DNA of 53,453 nucleotides from NCBI RefSeq assembly GCF_007655305.1, contig NZ_VLOG01000019.1, positions 110,467 through 163,919 of the forward strand. The letters run 5' to 3'. The translations under genes and the position numbers were made by a program. The DNA comes from Algoriphagus algorifonticola (lineage in GTDB: Bacteria > Bacteroidota > Bacteroidia > Cytophagales > Cyclobacteriaceae). Below are positions 53,216 to 53,453 of this stretch, one piece after another. Position 1 is the first letter of the stretch. Every line of letters begins with the position of its first letter. The notes below the pieces were generated by a model. The model made no database searches. It was not told where the DNA came from and was given only the letters and a program-made list of their open reading frames with translations.

Positions 53216-53387
53216 GTCCGTTCTTTCAGCTTTCTCACTTAAGCTTTCAGCCTTTCATACCTACTGTCTACTCAATGCTGCCTACTATTTATAAACTAAA
53301 AAAATCAATAGGAAAAGCGACTAAAAGTCCACTCTTTCAGCCTGCCTCCTGCAGATAAACTTTCTCACTTCAGAATTCAGCCTTTCC
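53216..53387. repeat. Two diverged copies of a pyrimidine-rich repeat
   Basis: The block AGTCCgTTCTTTCAGC followed by CTTTCTCACTT and TTTCAGCCTTTC near 53216-53258 reappears near 53327-53387 with substitutions and an insertion between the sub-blocks. The offset is about 110-130 nt. Confidence 0.45.
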
Positions 53388-53453
53388 ATGCCTTCTCGTC
53401 TCTCGCTTCTAGGTTCTCGCTTCTCTGTAGCTCTAAAACACAAAAACCCCAGC

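Larger units (their letters stand above)
52916..53453. other. Non-coding low-complexity region with degenerate repeats
   Basis: No convincing frame is present. From 53022 to 53066 short gttattgag-like units repeat. Between about 53190 and 53400 two diverged copies of a roughly 110-130-nt pyrimidine-rich unit can be seen (for example 53230-53258 and 53360-53387). It looks like repetitive intergenic DNA. Confidence 0.5.

Noticed and set aside
53200..53453. CRISPR-like repeats at the window end
   Set aside because: The repeats are few, diverged and irregularly spaced, with no conserved repeat-spacer pattern or cas genes.

Overview
The window comes from a Bacteroidota chromosome, most probably a Cytophagales/Cyclobacteriaceae-like (Algoriphagus-type) marine or soil bacterium; this is inferred from gene content, not from a search. 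The signs are outer-membrane beta-barrel proteins ending in aromatic residues, the lineage-restricted families DUF4199, DUF4293, DUF4295 and DUF5522, the alternative GlmU-like enzyme, an ORF6N-domain protein, few Shine-Dalgarno sequences, and the Bacteroidota promoter signature (TTG, about 19-20 bp, TAnnTTTG). About 61 protein genes were found. I saw no tRNA, rRNA, insertion sequence, CRISPR array or complete prophage.

Layout. 59-2604: beta-barrel protein, single-domain response regulator, Na+-coupled symporter. 2645-9028 (minus): a tightly packed operon running glmU-like, holB, rimB-like protease, rimK, hemC, lipoprotein cyclophilin, RmlD-like reductase. 9098-10205: ribosomal protein L31 type B and an OmpA lipoprotein. 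10373-15955 (plus): a Wzi/RemB-like outer-membrane protein, an MsbA-type exporter, a small membrane protein and comM. 15979-17868 (plus): an accessory-looking cassette of an ORF6N/PLD-like protein translationally coupled to an Mrr-type restriction endonuclease, followed by a 48-residue membrane protein. 18012-24426: phosphofructokinase, two metallo-beta-lactamase-fold proteins (one overlapping a PAS-domain gene), a GreA-like protein, a rhodanese lipoprotein, a cystathionine gamma-synthase-like enzyme and DUF4293. 24529-30046 (plus): truA, ABC exporter, envelope proteins, a lipoprotein with a collagen-like tract, hemE. 30069-33929: MOSC protein, dnaK and a divergent GroES-like protein. 33966-42182 (minus): a secreted repeat protein, porin and ammonium transporter, hemB, a second porin, a HAD phosphatase and ornithine aminotransferase. 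42254-46280 (plus): DUF5522, L28-L33-DUF4295, ftsY, an SPFH/PH-like/Arc-like trio and a secreted coiled-coil protein. 46295-52915: TolC, a methyltransferase, and a minus-strand operon of a degenerate dihydroorotase, two DUF4199 proteins and two glycosyltransferases. 52946-53453 is non-coding, with degenerate repeats.

How the genes fit together. Three heme genes (hemB, hemC, hemE) are scattered over separate transcription units. Ribosome-linked genes recur: L28, L33, L31, DUF4295, the S6-modifying RimK with a RimB-like protease, ftsY and truA. Many genes serve the envelope. The most interesting signals are: (1) the coupled ORF6N-PLD/Mrr pair, which could be a compact two-gene defence module; (2) a dihydroorotase homologue that has lost its metal ligands; (3) an SPFH/PH/Arc-like operon preceded by palindromic half-sites that could be its own operator; (4) TAnnTTTG promoter elements lying 2-6 nt from start codons, suggesting leaderless mRNAs; and (5) a four-cysteine insertion in ornithine aminotransferase. 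All functional calls rest on motif recognition by eye.
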